Source: CALKYB01 sp964510575 | GTDB taxonomy: Bacteria > Bdellovibrionota_C > UBA2361 > SZUA-149 > CALKYB01 | NCBI GenBank assembly: GCA_964510575.1 | Contig: CAZECN010000042.1 | Span: 1-20,039, forward strand | Direction of reading: 5' to 3' | DNA: 20,039 bases | Part shown: piece by piece, positions 7,550-15,726 of the stretch | Numbering within the stretch: the stretch's first letter is position 1 | How the letters are laid out: every line of letters begins with the position of its first letter | Notes under the pieces: generated by a model | What the model saw: the letters and a program-made list of their open reading frames with translations, nothing else | Databases searched by the model: none | Told to the model about the DNA's origin: nothing | Made by a program: the position numbers and the translations under genes

Positions 7550-10390
7550 CTAAAGCTCAGCTCTTCCAGGAATAATAACTTGCCTAGGTCTAGCTCCATC
7601 AGCGGGACCAACGACACCTTCCGACTCCATGCTATCCAAGATTCGAGCCGCACGGTTATAACCAATCTTAAAAGCACGTTGAACCATTGAAGTAGAGGCC
7701 TTGCCCTTTTCCACCACTAGTTGAACAGCCTGGTCGTATAGTGGGTCAAAGTCGTCTCCACCAGCTCCCATCCCATCAGAGACATCATCCTTCTGATTAG
7801 ATTTTTCAATCATTTCCGTAACTGCAGGATCGTAGTCCGGTTCACCTTGCTCTCGTATATGATCGATAACGTTTCGAACTTCGGCGTCCGAGACAAAAGG
7901 AGAGTGAAGCCTGCGAAGTCTTCCCGTACCAGGAGGCATAAAAAGCATATCCCCCTGACCCAATAATTTTTCTGCACCAGAAGTGTCGATTACTGTTCTG
8001 GAGTCGACTTTGGAAGCAACTTGAAAAGAAATCCTTGATGGAAAATTCGCCTTTATCAATCCTGTAATAACATTCACACTTGGACGTTGAGTTGCTAAGA
8101 TTAAATGAATACCAGCAGCTCTTGCTTTCTGGGCAAGTCGGGTAAGCAGCTCTTCAATATCCCGACCTCCAGTTAACATCAGGTCTGCAAGCTCATCCAC
8201 GACAATAACGATACGGGGAAGACGTTCTCCTTCTTCAACCACCCTTTTATTAGCAACTGGCGTAGCTTCTTCGTTTTTATCCGCTCTGTCCACTCCACCA
8301 TGGGTATTAGTGGTAGCTACAACATTATGCTCTTCTAGCTCTATCACCTGATCGGCATTTTTCTTACGAGAATTTGAAGATTTGCTTGAAACAGCTCGGT
8401 TGTAGTTTTCTAAACTTCTAACTCCTAACTTCATCATCATCCGATAACGACGTTCCATCTCCTCCACTGCCCACCAAAGAAGTCCCTTAGCATCTCTTGG
8501 ATTAGTTACAACTGGAGCTTTTAGATGAGGTATTCTTTCGTAGACTGTGAGCTCAAGCATTTTTGGATCTATTAAAAGCAGACGCAAATCTTCAGGCGAA
8601 TTACGGTAAAGCAAACTCATCAAGACTGAGTTAATACAAACTGATTTACCTGTACCGGTAGCACCTGCGATCAACAGATGCGGCATTTTTGCTAAATCTG
8701 CGACAACACAATCACCAAAGGTATCTTTACCCAGAGCCAGTTCCAATGGAACATCAGGATTCCAACAACTATCCGTCTCCAGAAGATCCCGCAGCCTTAC
8801 AATTTGACGCTGTAGGTTCGGCACCTCAATCCCTACAGTTCCCTTGCCAGGCACCGGGGCATAGACTCGAACCCTGGCTACTTTAAGAGCTAGAGCTAAG
8901 TCGTCCGCTAGGTTAATAATTCTTTGAACCTTAACCCCAGCTGCCGGGTTGAACTGATACAAAGTAACAACAGGACCCGGGTGAACCTCGACAACTTTTC
9001 CTCCAATTCGGAAGTCTTTTAAAGCCCTTTCAAGCAAACGTGAGTTAGCAAGCAGCTCCTTATCATTTGGCCCTGAGGCTCGGCTGCTCTCACCCGCGAC
9101 GAGCATATCAGTAGCCGGAAGCTGGTAATTTTCATAGTCAGGAGGATCAAACTCCATCTCCTCTTCCAAAGCTTCATCTCCATCATTGAGCTTGGCAGAT
9201 TGGCTTTTTGAAAATCTCCCGAAAAAGCCTTTCTTTTGCTCAGGCTCGACCTCTTCTTCAACTTCCTCGGCTCTTCTAGAAATCTTAATGGAATCTTCAC
9301 CAAGCTCTTGATCAAGGCTGTCACTTGAAACTTCTATCTCCAAGGAGTTTGCTTCTCTTTCTGGCAACTTAAGGTCAATTTCAGCAGAGGCCGACGAGAA
9401 TTCCGGATCAGACAAGTTGTCATCTCCTAGCGTGTAAGAGCTAAATCGAGTTCTACCAGCTATAAGAGGCGCTGAGGGCTCCGGCTTTACCTCGGGCTTC
9501 CTTGCACTGGGCTTAACATCAGACTCAAGGTTTTTCTTCTTTCCGAAAAAACTAGCTCGGCGTTGATCTCCATCAGAAAGCTCAGACTCCGAGTCGTCTC
9601 GCTCCTTACCCCACGACTCCCTGAAGCCATTAACAAACCAGGCAAGCGATCCAACAAAAACTCCGATAATAAATTTTGCTGAGCCATGAATGAAATAAAG
9701 CATGTCGGCCAACGCCGTACCGAACCAACGAGCCACCGTTGCTGACGCTGCCATAATTTGCTCAAGTCTTGTTCGGGAAATAACGCCCAACGCCAACAAG
9801 AATACCGCAAGAGAAATCAGCAATGCTCCAGTGGAATTAAACAGCGGGGTGATTTCAGCAACGATTTTTTCCCCTACCTTCCCGCCACTTTCTGGGCCAA
9901 AAAGCACCGTAACTATACTTGAAACACTCAAAACCATAGCAACAGAAGCTACTATATTTACCAACAGGTCGTCCGGCTCTGAATTGGATTTCTTTTTACT
10001 ATTACCGGGGGCCCCAGCTTTCCAAGTGACGGCACTTACCGCAAAAGCCCAAACGACAGAAGCGAAGGAACACCAACCTAGCCAATCGAAAAGTTCATAG
10101 GATACGACCTTGCCTACCTTCCCCATTAGGTTCTCAGTGCCATAAGGGTGGTTCACATAGGAGAGGAGACTCAAAAACAAGAAGATGCCCAAAAAACTAA
10201 TAAGAACGGCTATGAGCTCGTAGCGCTGAACACTCTTATCATCTATCCGAGATTTGGAAGCAGTACTCTTCTTTGCTCGCGATTTCTGTCGAGGCAAGGA
10301 CGGTTTTCTTTTTCTTGTAGTTTTGGCCAAAATACAATTGCTTTGAGGAGACGGGAATGCCCTCCAGTCTCGATAAATGACAATGGACAA
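7550..10390 (-). CDS. ftsK: DNA translocase FtsK
   Basis: FtsK anchors at the division septum and pumps chromosomal DNA so that the terminus can be segregated and dimers resolved. The 946-residue protein has four N-terminal membrane segments (about residues 57-225) and an acidic low-complexity linker (about 265-440). The motor follows, with Walker A GATGTGKS (576-583), the segment LLLIDPKMLELTVYERIPHL, and Walker B VIVVDELADLM (D732, E733). A winged-helix gamma domain ends the protein (about 880-946), the part that reads KOPS-type polarity sequences. Between Walker A and B there is a polar insert of roughly 55 residues (after NYNRAV), somewhat longer than in E. coli. The start is uncertain: TTG 10390 is the furthest upstream, while TTG 10330 (giving MAKTTRKRKPSL) is equally plausible. 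Neither has a good ribosome site. Confidence 0.95.
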   Translation of the reverse strand: MSIVIYRDWRAFPSPQSNCILAKTTRKRKPSLPRQKSRAKKSTASKSRIDDKSVQRYELIAVLISFLGIFLFLSLLSYVNHPYGTENLMGKVGKVVSYELFDWLGWCSFASVVWAFAVSAVTWKAGAPGNSKKKSNSEPDDLLVNIVASVAMVLSVSSIVTVLFGPESGGKVGEKIVAEITPLFNSTGALLISLAVFLLALGVISRTRLEQIMAASATVARWFGTALADMLYFIHGSAKFIIGVFVGSLAWFVNGFRESWGKERDDSESELSDGDQRRASFFGKKKNLESDVKPSARKPEVKPEPSAPLIAGRTRFSSYTLGDDNLSDPEFSSASAEIDLKLPEREANSLEIEVSSDSLDQELGEDSIKISRRAEEVEEEVEPEQKKGFFGRFSKSQSAKLNDGDEALEEEMEFDPPDYENYQLPATDMLVAGESSRASGPNDKELLANSRLLERALKDFRIGGKVVEVHPGPVVTLYQFNPAAGVKVQRIINLADDLALALKVARVRVYAPVPGKGTVGIEVPNLQRQIVRLRDLLETDSCWNPDVPLELALGKDTFGDCVVADLAKMPHLLIAGATGTGKSVCINSVLMSLLYRNSPEDLRLLLIDPKMLELTVYERIPHLKAPVVTNPRDAKGLLWWAVEEMERRYRMMMKLGVRSLENYNRAVSSKSSNSRKKNADQVIELEEHNVVATTNTHGGVDRADKNEEATPVANKRVVEEGERLPRIVIVVDELADLMLTGGRDIEELLTRLAQKARAAGIHLILATQRPSVNVITGLIKANFPSRISFQVASKVDSRTVIDTSGAEKLLGQGDMLFMPPGTGRLRRLHSPFVSDAEVRNVIDHIREQGEPDYDPAVTEMIEKSNQKDDVSDGMGAGGDDFDPLYDQAVQLVVEKGKASTSMVQRAFKIGYNRAARILDSMESEGVVGPADGARPRQVIIPGRAEL

Positions 10391-10463
10391 TTCTAGAAGC
10401 GCAGCCTATTTCTAGCCAGACTTTTTTCTAGTTAAAGTTGGGAGGCGAGCTAGGCAATAGTGG

Positions 10464-11300
10464 CTAGGTTAAGCCATTAATAATCAGGCAAATTATACCC
10501 AAAGTCAGGGTGTAAACAGCAAATGGCCTGAGGTTGATATTTCTAACAGCAGCAACCAAAAACTTAATGGAAAACCAACCACCTGCGATGGTAGCGCAAA
10601 ACGCCGCAAGATAAGCCGGTATTTCATTAGAAGGCAAAGCCATCAATTCTCTTGTTTGTAAAAGCGTCGCTCCAAAAATAACTGGAAGCGACATCAAGAA
10701 AGAAAAATGAACGGCAGAACGCGCTTTCATTCCTAAAATAAGAGCCGTACAGATCGTAGACCCGGAACGAGAAACTCCTGGAGAGATAGAAACCGCCTGC
10801 GCAAGACCAATCAATAGAGCTTGAAAAATACTTGGAGGTTCCCAGTCAGTATCAAACCCTGAGTTTTTATCGAGTTCAGCCCCTGCCGACTCAGCTGTTT
10901 TTTTTCTTTGAGCAGTCTCAAGAAAAATCGATGTTAGTATCAAGCCACAAGCAACGACCGACAAGGAATGAAAGCTCTCTTCAATCAGATCTTTAAGGGT
11001 CAGTCCAATAATCCCAGCCGGAACACTGGCAACAATAACTGCCAAGGCAATACTACGGCTCCACTGATCCCCGCTTACTATTCCTTTAAGTATTCTAATT
11101 ATATCTTCACGTACATACAGGGCAGTAACTATAAGAGTTGCGAAATGCACCATGACATCGAAGGAAATTGGAACCTTCTTCAAGTCAAAAACACTTCTAA
11201 AAAGTTGTTGCGCCAAAGCTAGATGACCAGAGGAACTAACTGGAAGAAACTCAGTCACTGCTTGAATAAGTCCGAGGATTACGGCTGCTAAAATAGTCAT
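10464..11300 (-). CDS. uppP: Undecaprenyl-diphosphate phosphatase UppP (BacA)
   Basis: UppP dephosphorylates undecaprenyl diphosphate in the inner membrane, recycling the lipid carrier for peptidoglycan and other surface polymers; overexpression gives bacitracin resistance in other species. The 278-residue length is normal. The two signature motifs are present: AVTEFLPVSSSGH (E17, S22-S24, H26) and PGVSRSGST with R178, along with about eight hydrophobic helices. The start is ATG 11300 with TAGG seven bases upstream. It lies 11 bases after the lipoprotein gene and 73 bases before ftsK on the same strand, so a lipoprotein-uppP-ftsK envelope and division operon is likely. Confidence 0.96.
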   Translation of the reverse strand: MTILAAVILGLIQAVTEFLPVSSSGHLALAQQLFRSVFDLKKVPISFDVMVHFATLIVTALYVREDIIRILKGIVSGDQWSRSIALAVIVASVPAGIIGLTLKDLIEESFHSLSVVACGLILTSIFLETAQRKKTAESAGAELDKNSGFDTDWEPPSIFQALLIGLAQAVSISPGVSRSGSTICTALILGMKARSAVHFSFLMSLPVIFGATLLQTRELMALPSNEIPAYLAAFCATIAGGWFSIKFLVAAVRNINLRPFAVYTLTLGIICLIINGLT

Positions 11301-11311
11301 TATTTACCTAA

Positions 11312-11893
11312 CTAATTTAAGCTTAAGGCGCTATGCCTGCTACGTTCGAGCTCCTGGGCCACTCGCTGAAAACCTTCTTCGAAGAACTGGTCTGAAGTTC
11401 TGTAGCTTAAACCCCGATCGAGACGATCTCCTAACTCAAAAAGATTATCAGTTACTGGTTTATTGAAGTTTCGGTAGTCCGCACGCCAGACTACTTGACG
11501 AAGCTCTGTATCAAAAAGAGCAACTGAAAAAGACACCGGCTGATACTCGCTAATTTTCTGGTTGGCACTTCCGGTCTTCTTAATTTCACCGAACAATACT
11601 GCAGCAACTTCTCCATTACCTGCATAGGATCGGGCTATGGTCAAAGGATCCTTGGATTTACCTGTCTGGCCATGCATGGCTACATCAAAAGAAGTGGCTC
11701 CCTTTAGAGCTCTTAAAAACTGTTGATTCCTTCTTTGAGTATTGGCCTCCTCTGAGGAAAGTGGAACCAGCACAACTGAGTCTATCTTTGCCCCGGAAAA
11801 CTGCTTACTGGCCACAACCTGTAGAGGCTGATGCACTACTCTAGAACAAGCGAAAAGCCCGCTCAGAAAAAAAACTAGCAAGATATTCTTCAT
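11312..11893 (-). CDS. Lipoprotein, CsgG/LpoB-like periplasmic fold (tentative)
   Basis: The predicted protein starts MKNILLVFFLSGLFAC, a short lipoprotein signal peptide with lipobox LFAC and acylated C16, so it should sit in the inner or outer membrane facing the periplasm. The body shows a pattern common in CsgG/LpoB/GNA1162-type domains: an early VVLVPL strand, then GEVAAVLFGEI, then VSFSVALFDTELRQVVWRADY, then a C-terminal helix. That comparison is by eye and only moderate. An upstream in-frame ATG at 11914 would add seven residues (MATELKY); I prefer 11893 because it gives a standard signal peptide, but neither has a good ribosome site. uppP follows after 11 bases, which fits a role in the cell envelope. 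Confidence 0.7.
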   Translation of the reverse strand: MKNILLVFFLSGLFACSRVVHQPLQVVASKQFSGAKIDSVVLVPLSSEEANTQRRNQQFLRALKGATSFDVAMHGQTGKSKDPLTIARSYAGNGEVAAVLFGEIKKTGSANQKISEYQPVSFSVALFDTELRQVVWRADYRNFNKPVTDNLFELGDRLDRGLSYRTSDQFFEEGFQRVAQELERSRHSALSLN

Positions 11894-12013
11894 ATATTTT
11901 AACTCTGTAGCCATAAATTAGACTTTTGCCCGCCCGTTATATGGAATTTTCCCTCTTCAGAAGATCATCATAGCCTCGTTCGGCCGTACTGACTATATGG
12001 CAATAATTTATTC

Positions 12014-12041
12014 TTGACTTGCACCTAGCTTCCACTATTCT
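12014..12041 (+). promoter_or_regulatory. Possible distal promoter for the acidic 112-residue gene
   Basis: TTGACT (12014-12019, five of six) and TATTCT (12036-12041, four of six) are separated by 16 bases and point towards the acidic-protein gene. Confidence 0.35.
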
Positions 12042-12075
12042 CCCGACTTCCATTTTTTAAAAGTCATTACCCGAC

Positions 12076-12081
12076 TATAAT
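12076..12081 (+). promoter_or_regulatory. Perfect -10 box for the acidic 112-residue gene
   Basis: TATAAT occurs at 12076-12081 without a recognisable -35 (a T-run lies at that distance). Transcription from about 12088 would give a leader of about 95 bases containing the folded segment at 12102-12146. Confidence 0.45.
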
Positions 12082-12101
12082 AGTGTGTTAATGATTTTGA
12101 G

Positions 12102-12146
12102 CCTTTTTCTGCTCAGCTTCATCAATATCCACTGAAGTAGAAAAGG
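12102..12146 (+). promoter_or_regulatory. Leader hairpin before the acidic-protein gene
   Basis: CCTTTTTCT (12102-12110) pairs with AGAAAAGG (12139-12146) with one bulged T. An inner stem of CTTCA (12117-12121) with TGAAG (12133-12137) extends it. A smaller alternative, GAGC with GCTC (12100-12103 with 12111-12114), competes with the outer stem. The Shine-Dalgarno sequence AGGAGA lies downstream of the fold and stays open, so the element may affect mRNA stability more than translation. Confidence 0.35.
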
Positions 12147-12182
12147 TGCAGATAAGTAACCCTGTTTTAGGAGAATAATTCA

Positions 12183-12521
12183 ATGAGCACAGCAGCAGAA
12201 AAAGTTGATGTTGCACTTAGAGATCTTTTAGAAGCCTTTGCTGAACTAGAGCAGGACTTAGACGAAAAGCATGGTGATGATGAGGATGCTTACCAAAGCC
12301 TCTTAGCTGAGACCATGGAAGGATCTATTGAATCAGCAGTTGAAGAAAGCGGAACTAGCACCACCCTAGTCGCAACTTTAATCTCGTCCCTCTCCGACGG
12401 ACTAGAATCCCTGGACCCCTCTGTTTTTGATGATGACACTGATGGTTACAACAATATGTCTATGGAAAACGTAGACATGGGAGACGACGAAGATATCGAC
12501 ATCGACGATATCGAAGAATAA
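12183..12521 (+). CDS. Small, very acidic protein of unknown function
   Basis: This 112-residue protein is dominated by Asp and Glu. The N-terminal half is helical in character, with heptad-like leucines (VDVALRDLLEAFAELEQDL) that could form a coiled coil or helical hairpin. The central part (TLVATLISSLSDGLESL) is more hydrophobic. The C-terminal tail is almost continuous acid (MGDDEDIDIDDIEE). It has a strong ribosome site (AGGAGA about nine bases upstream) and a promoter with a perfect -10, so expression is likely to be substantial. It stands alone between divergent (lipoprotein) and convergent (metX) genes. Acidic proteins of this kind may be chaperone-like or nucleic-acid mimics, but nothing here shows which, and no family is recognised. 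Confidence 0.8.
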   Translation: MSTAAEKVDVALRDLLEAFAELEQDLDEKHGDDEDAYQSLLAETMEGSIESAVEESGTSTTLVATLISSLSDGLESLDPSVFDDDTDGYNNMSMENVDMGDDEDIDIDDIEE

Positions 12522-12557
12522 AATCTGCTGGAAACATTATCCAAGGTAGCCTTACGA

Positions 12558-13703
12558 TTAGGACTTTTTTAAGTCGTAGGAGAGATATGGCGCAAACAAC
12601 TCTGCCTCCAGCAAGAAAGCATCATGTCCCTTAGAGGAGTGAACCGTCACGTGCTTAGTTTTAACACCAGCCTCCTGCAAGGCTCGAACTAGCTCCGCTT
12701 GCTGGTCTGGATAAAAACAAACATCAGAATCAATGCTAAGCACTAGAAACCTTTGGTTTTTACATTTCTCATAGAGCTCAATAAAATCCTCGCAACCAGA
12801 ATCTTTTAACAAGTCGAAATTCTGCCAAGCTTCAACAATTCTCAGATAAGTGTTTGCATCAAATCGATGGGTGAATTTATAGCCATGATGCCTCATGTAG
12901 GACTCAACGGAATGGCCAATCTGATAATTTCTTTCATCAGAGTCTTCAACTTGAGCAATCTCTTTACTGGCTCTACGATTAAGTGTTGCGAGGGAGATAT
13001 AAGTCTTGTGGGCAATCATTCTAGCTAGAGCCAGGCCTCTCTTAGGAGCATCTCCTTCGTAGTAATTTCCGAACTTATAGTTGGGGTCAATTTCTATAGC
13101 GCGAATCTGTTCTAGATTATGAATTCGCTGCAGTGTGGATACCTTTTGACCACTACCTATAATCACAACATGCTCTGGTAGTTCAGGATATCTAACCGCC
13201 AAGTCCAGTGCGCACATTCCGCCCACTGAAACTCCAATAACAGCATGAAGTTTTGAAATCTCTAGTTTCTTGAGTAGCTCAACTTGAGAGTTAACGATGT
13301 CATTTATACTAATTCTTGGAAAATCTCCGCCGTACCTCTTCCCAGTCTCAGGATTAATCGAAGATGGTCCTGTAGAGCCGTAGCACCCCCCAAAGTAATT
13401 AGCGCAAATAACATATAGCTTATCCGTATCAATGGCCTTACCGGAACCCACAAACTGATCCCACCACCCCGTCTGCATCTCTTCATTCCAAAGATCAACG
13501 CCTTCTATCCCCTCACAATGACCAGCTATATGCGGACTACCGGATAGAGCATGAAATATAAGGACGGCATTGCTTCCATCTGAATTAAGCTTACCTTGAG
13601 TTTGGTAGGCAATATCAACGGGGCTGAAAGTTTGGCCAGAAGAAAGTGTAAACGGATTTTTTCCGCTATCGGTAATGTCTAGAATTTTTGTTACTGAAGA
13701 CAA
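12558..13703 (-). CDS. metX: Homoserine O-acyltransferase (MetX-type alpha/beta hydrolase)
   Basis: This enzyme activates the hydroxyl of L-homoserine with an acyl group from acyl-CoA, the first committed step to methionine. The 381-residue protein has the family hallmarks HALSGSPH, ANYFGGCYGSTGP, the nucleophile elbow GVSVGGM with S159, and the rest of the triad at D327 (SIDSDVCFYP) and H360 (SSKGHDAFLLE). Acetyl and succinyl donors cannot be told apart with certainty by eye, so the symbol denotes the family. The start is TTG 13703, the only usable start after an in-frame TAG at 13713-13715. It lies 46 bases after aspS on the same strand and is probably co-transcribed with it. Confidence 0.92.
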   Translation of the reverse strand: MSSVTKILDITDSGKNPFTLSSGQTFSPVDIAYQTQGKLNSDGSNAVLIFHALSGSPHIAGHCEGIEGVDLWNEEMQTGWWDQFVGSGKAIDTDKLYVICANYFGGCYGSTGPSSINPETGKRYGGDFPRISINDIVNSQVELLKKLEISKLHAVIGVSVGGMCALDLAVRYPELPEHVVIIGSGQKVSTLQRIHNLEQIRAIEIDPNYKFGNYYEGDAPKRGLALARMIAHKTYISLATLNRRASKEIAQVEDSDERNYQIGHSVESYMRHHGYKFTHRFDANTYLRIVEAWQNFDLLKDSGCEDFIELYEKCKNQRFLVLSIDSDVCFYPDQQAELVRALQEAGVKTKHVTVHSSKGHDAFLLEAELFAPYLSYDLKKS

Positions 13704-13749
13704 ATAAATGACCTAGCTAAATTCCTACACTAACAGACCCAAATCCACA

Positions 13750-15567
13750 CTACTTGCTATTAGCAGTCTTACTATTGGCAGCCTTAGCAGGAGCAGATAT
13801 CTTAACCCCTAGCTCAACCAACTGCTCCAAGTCTGGAGCTGAAGGAGCACCTACCATCAAATCAATCCCTCTTGCTGTTTTAGGAAAGGCGATAACGTCT
13901 CTAATTGAATCACAGCCAGTCAGAATCATCATCATTCTATCTAAGCCAAAGGCAATTCCGCCATGAGGAGGGGCTCCAAAAGAAAGAGCATCTAACAAGA
14001 AGCCGAATTTCCTTTCCGCTTCATCATCAGAGATACCTAGTTGTTTGAATACTTCCCGCTGAATCGAATTATCGTGTATTCTGATACTTCCACCAGCTAG
14101 CTCTTGTCCGTTAAGAACAAGGTCATAGGCTCTGGCCTTCAACTTACCGGGATTCTCCGATAAATCTTTTCGATCTTGATCGCTCTCCAGCAATGGCGCA
14201 GTAAAAGGATGGTGAACGGCGACGAACCTTCCTTGGTTACTATCAAAATCAAACAGGGGAAACTTCTCAACCCAAAGAAAAGATAGCTGGTCCTTCTCGT
14301 AAAGACCTCGCTCTTTAGCCAAGTGGCATCGCAATGCCCCAAGCGAACTATTAGCTACTGAAAGCTGATCGGCGACCATCAAAATCGCGTCGCCTTTTCC
14401 AGCATCTAGCCTCTCGGCTACTTTTTCAATTTGAGCATCTGTTAGAAATTTCTTAATCGGAGACTTCACATCACCGTCTTCAAACTTAAACCAAGCCAAG
14501 CCTTTCGCATCATAGCGACCAACAAACTCTGTCAAACGATCAAAATCTTTTCTACTTAGATCAGCTCCACCCTCTAGGCAGATTCCTTTAATTACCCCAC
14601 CTGATTCCAAGTTACTTTTAAAAACCTGGAACTCGGAGTCAGCAAAAAGGTCAGACAAATCAGATAGCTCAAGACCAAATCTAGTATCAGGAGCATCTAC
14701 CCCAAAGCGGTCCATAGCTTCGTCATAACCAATACGTGGGAAATCCTCAGGTAAGTCTTTACCGGCACATTCCTTCCAAACTGAACGAACTAAGCCCTCT
14801 GCCATCGCCCGAACCTGCTCCTCAGTTGTAAAGGAGAGCTCAATATCAATTTGGGTAAACTCAGGTTGACGATTGGCTCTAAAGTCTTCATCTCGAAAAC
14901 ATTTCACCACCTGAAAGTAGCGATCCAAACCACTGCACATCAGTACCTGTTTAAAAAGTTGAGGAGACTGAGGCAAGGCATAGAACTCTCCATGACTCAT
15001 TCTGCTTGGAACTAGAAAGTCTCTAGCTCCCTCAGGCGTAGGTTTAGTTAAAATAGGAGTTTCTACTTCACAGAAACCATTACTAGATAAATAGTTCCTA
15101 GCAGATTGGTAGACCTTATGACGCAGCTTCAGAACCTCAAGCATTGCAGGTCTTCTAAGATCAAGGAAACGATACTGAAGTCTTATTTCTTCTCTGGTTT
15201 CACTTTCCTCTTCGTTAATCAATAGAGGAGGAGTCTTAGCCTCACTAAAAAGTTCCGCGTCTTTAACCTCAACCTCGACTTCACCAGTAGGAAGTTTCGG
15301 GTTTACTGTACCCTCAGGCCTAGCTCTCACCTCTCCAGTAATCTTTACTACATACTCTGCACGCAAAGACTCGCCAAGCTTGAAGGCTTCACCCGTATCC
15401 GGCGTGAAAACTACCTGAGCTATTCCTGAGACATCAGCGAGGTCGATAAAAACCAATCCTCCATGATCACGTCTCCTACGAGTCCAGCCACAAAGGGTAA
15501 CTGTCTTGCCGATGTCTGCAGCAGATATCTCCGCTACTTTATGAGTTCTAAGTCCCAAGTCTTCCAT
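13750..15567 (-). CDS. aspS: Aspartyl-tRNA synthetase
   Basis: AspRS charges tRNA-Asp with aspartate (and tRNA-Asn too in species lacking AsnRS; this sequence alone does not tell which). The 605 residues give the bacterial-type layout: an N-terminal OB-fold anticodon domain (TVTLCGWTRRRRDHGGLVF), a class II catalytic core interrupted by a GAD insert, motif 2 CFRDEDFRANRQPEFTQ with R225, and motif 3 GIAFGLDRMMMIL with R544. The start is ATG 15567, close after two AGAGATA repeats that may act as the ribosome site. The 159-bp upstream gap holds competing hairpins that could regulate it. A lysine- and alanine-rich tail ends the protein. Confidence 0.97.
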   Translation of the reverse strand: MEDLGLRTHKVAEISAADIGKTVTLCGWTRRRRDHGGLVFIDLADVSGIAQVVFTPDTGEAFKLGESLRAEYVVKITGEVRARPEGTVNPKLPTGEVEVEVKDAELFSEAKTPPLLINEEESETREEIRLQYRFLDLRRPAMLEVLKLRHKVYQSARNYLSSNGFCEVETPILTKPTPEGARDFLVPSRMSHGEFYALPQSPQLFKQVLMCSGLDRYFQVVKCFRDEDFRANRQPEFTQIDIELSFTTEEQVRAMAEGLVRSVWKECAGKDLPEDFPRIGYDEAMDRFGVDAPDTRFGLELSDLSDLFADSEFQVFKSNLESGGVIKGICLEGGADLSRKDFDRLTEFVGRYDAKGLAWFKFEDGDVKSPIKKFLTDAQIEKVAERLDAGKGDAILMVADQLSVANSSLGALRCHLAKERGLYEKDQLSFLWVEKFPLFDFDSNQGRFVAVHHPFTAPLLESDQDRKDLSENPGKLKARAYDLVLNGQELAGGSIRIHDNSIQREVFKQLGISDDEAERKFGFLLDALSFGAPPHGGIAFGLDRMMMILTGCDSIRDVIAFPKTARGIDLMVGAPSAPDLEQLVELGVKISAPAKAANSKTANSK

Positions 15568-15608
15568 TTATCTCTATCGATATCTCTATGATCGTCAAAT
15601 CTACTTTA

Positions 15609-15658
15609 GCGCCAAAATAAGCGCCTGTTTTTAACAGCTTTTGGTGCCGATGCCAAAA
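15609..15658 (-). promoter_or_regulatory. aspS leader with two mutually exclusive hairpins
   Basis: In the gap before aspS (15568-15726), GCGCCAAAA (15609-15617) can pair with TTTTGGTGC (15639-15647; nine pairs, one G-U), enclosing a second stem CTGTT/AACAG (15625-15629 with 15633-15637). The same TTTTGG (15639-15644) can instead pair with CCAAAA at 15653-15658. The alternatives exclude each other. No T-run follows, so a transcription terminator is not evident. The 10-mer GGCACCAAAA on the minus strand (15639-15648) also occurs at 961-970. It may be an RNA switch or a protein-binding palindrome. Confidence 0.4.
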
Positions 15659-15726
15659 AACTCTTGGTCAGCATATTACTGCAACGCCCTGATATTACTG
15701 TGTTTATTTATGGCGTAGTCTGAGAA

